This document shows, piece after piece, positions 63,874 to 64,000 of a stretch of DNA of 64,000 nucleotides (position 1 is its first letter; each line of letters starts with the position of its first letter). Source of the stretch: Chitinophagales bacterium (GTDB lineage Bacteria; Bacteroidota; Bacteroidia; Chitinophagales; Chitinophagaceae); NCBI GenBank assembly GCA_017303855.1, contig JAFLBL010000004.1, positions 275,905 to 339,904 on the forward strand, given 5' to 3'. Position numbers and translations under genes: made by a program. Below the pieces are notes generated by a model that saw nothing but the letters and a program-made list of their open reading frames with translations, was not told where the DNA came from and made no database searches.

Positions 63874-64000
63874 GAGAGTGTTGCAAAAAGTGTGTCAGTT
63901 TGAAGTTTTGTAACTTTAAAACTAACACATATGGAAATGAAAGACAAACAGTCATTTGACTTCGAAGCTTTCAAAAAGCAAGCGGCCAGCCGGATAAAAA
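63874..64000 (+). mobile_element. Left end of an IS256-like insertion sequence, cut by window end
   Basis: The sequence from GAGAGTGTTGCAAAAAGTG at 63874 onwards has the look of an IS256-family terminal inverted repeat (GAGAGTGT start, TGTGTCAG at about +20). The transposase start codon is 57 bp inside. The right end and the target-site duplication lie beyond the window; the 8 bases before 63874 (CAAACCA plus neighbour) would be the duplication to look for. Confidence 0.7.
63931..64000 (+). CDS. IS256-family transposase, 5' fragment
   Basis: Only the first 23 codons are in the window: MEMKDKQSFDFEAFKKQAASR and on. The FDFEAFKKQA stretch is the usual start of Bacteroidota IS256-type (mutator-like DDE) transposases. 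The frame stays open to base 64000. An ATG two codons later (63937) is also possible. Identification rests on this short stretch together with the IR-like sequence upstream. Confidence 0.7.
   Translation, partial: MEMKDKQSFDFEAFKKQAASRIK

Overview
The window looks like a chromosomal segment of a Bacteroidota bacterium, most likely of the Chitinophagaceae (inferred from three SusC/SusD pairs, lipoproteins with CKK/CRK after the lipobox, FAS1-domain lipoproteins beside SusC/D, and spacers full of short tandem repeats). About 44 kb is a polysaccharide utilization region aimed at pectic or fucosylated plant glycans. The last 10 kb is an AT-rich accessory island with defence-type genes. I saw no tRNA, rRNA, CRISPR array or dedicated transcriptional regulator (no AraC, LacI, GntR, HTCS or sigma/anti-sigma gene).

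Layout. (1) 1-13.5 kb, plus strand: GH29 alpha-L-fucosidase (5' end cut by the window), GH92 mannosidase, GH28 pectinase-like enzyme and GH51 arabinofuranosidase. Then come UxuA mannonate dehydratase, a FucP-type sugar:H+ symporter, a COG3254 mutarotase, an SDR dehydrogenase, a fumarylacetoacetate-hydrolase-fold enzyme, an L-fuconolactonase-like amidohydrolase and an aldo/keto reductase. The last six resemble the non-phosphorylating L-fucose route to pyruvate and lactate, but the usual enolase-superfamily L-fuconate dehydratase is absent from the window. (2) 13.5-16.1 kb, minus strand: GH105 and a sulfatase. (3) 16.2-37.7 kb, plus strand: L-rhamnose mutarotase, then susC-susD, terminator, FAS1-susC-susD-FAS1-FAS1-susC-susD, terminator. 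(4) 37.8-46.6 kb: GH105, GH51, GH95, a CE12-like acetylesterase and a PL22 oligogalacturonate lyase. Together the genes can bind and import oligosaccharides, remove acetyl, sulfate, fucosyl, arabinosyl and unsaturated uronyl groups, and catabolise fucose and uronate.

(5) 46.6-54.5 kb: a transition zone with a WG-repeat protein, an unknown 449-residue protein, a HigBA toxin-antitoxin pair with its own palindrome and terminator, and two small secreted proteins. The spacers hold several families of short dispersed or tandem repeats. (6) 54.2-63.7 kb: AT-rich island with a 1581-residue sacsin-type ATPase/SF1 helicase fusion, a GmrSD-type (DUF262-DUF1524) restriction protein, a protein with a possible PD-(D/E)xK core, and an endonuclease/exonuclease/phosphatase-fold protein. 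The first two genes are preceded by the same roughly 160-bp leader, with a conserved promoter-like pair of boxes at identical spacing. (7) From about 63.87 kb to the end: the left end of an IS256-like insertion sequence with the start of its transposase.

The most unusual points are the shared leader in front of two unrelated defence genes, the three FAS1 lipoproteins built into a dual SusCD operon behind a terminator-like leader hairpin, the fucose pathway with an apparently missing or substituted dehydratase, and the repeat tracts that abut stop or start codons.
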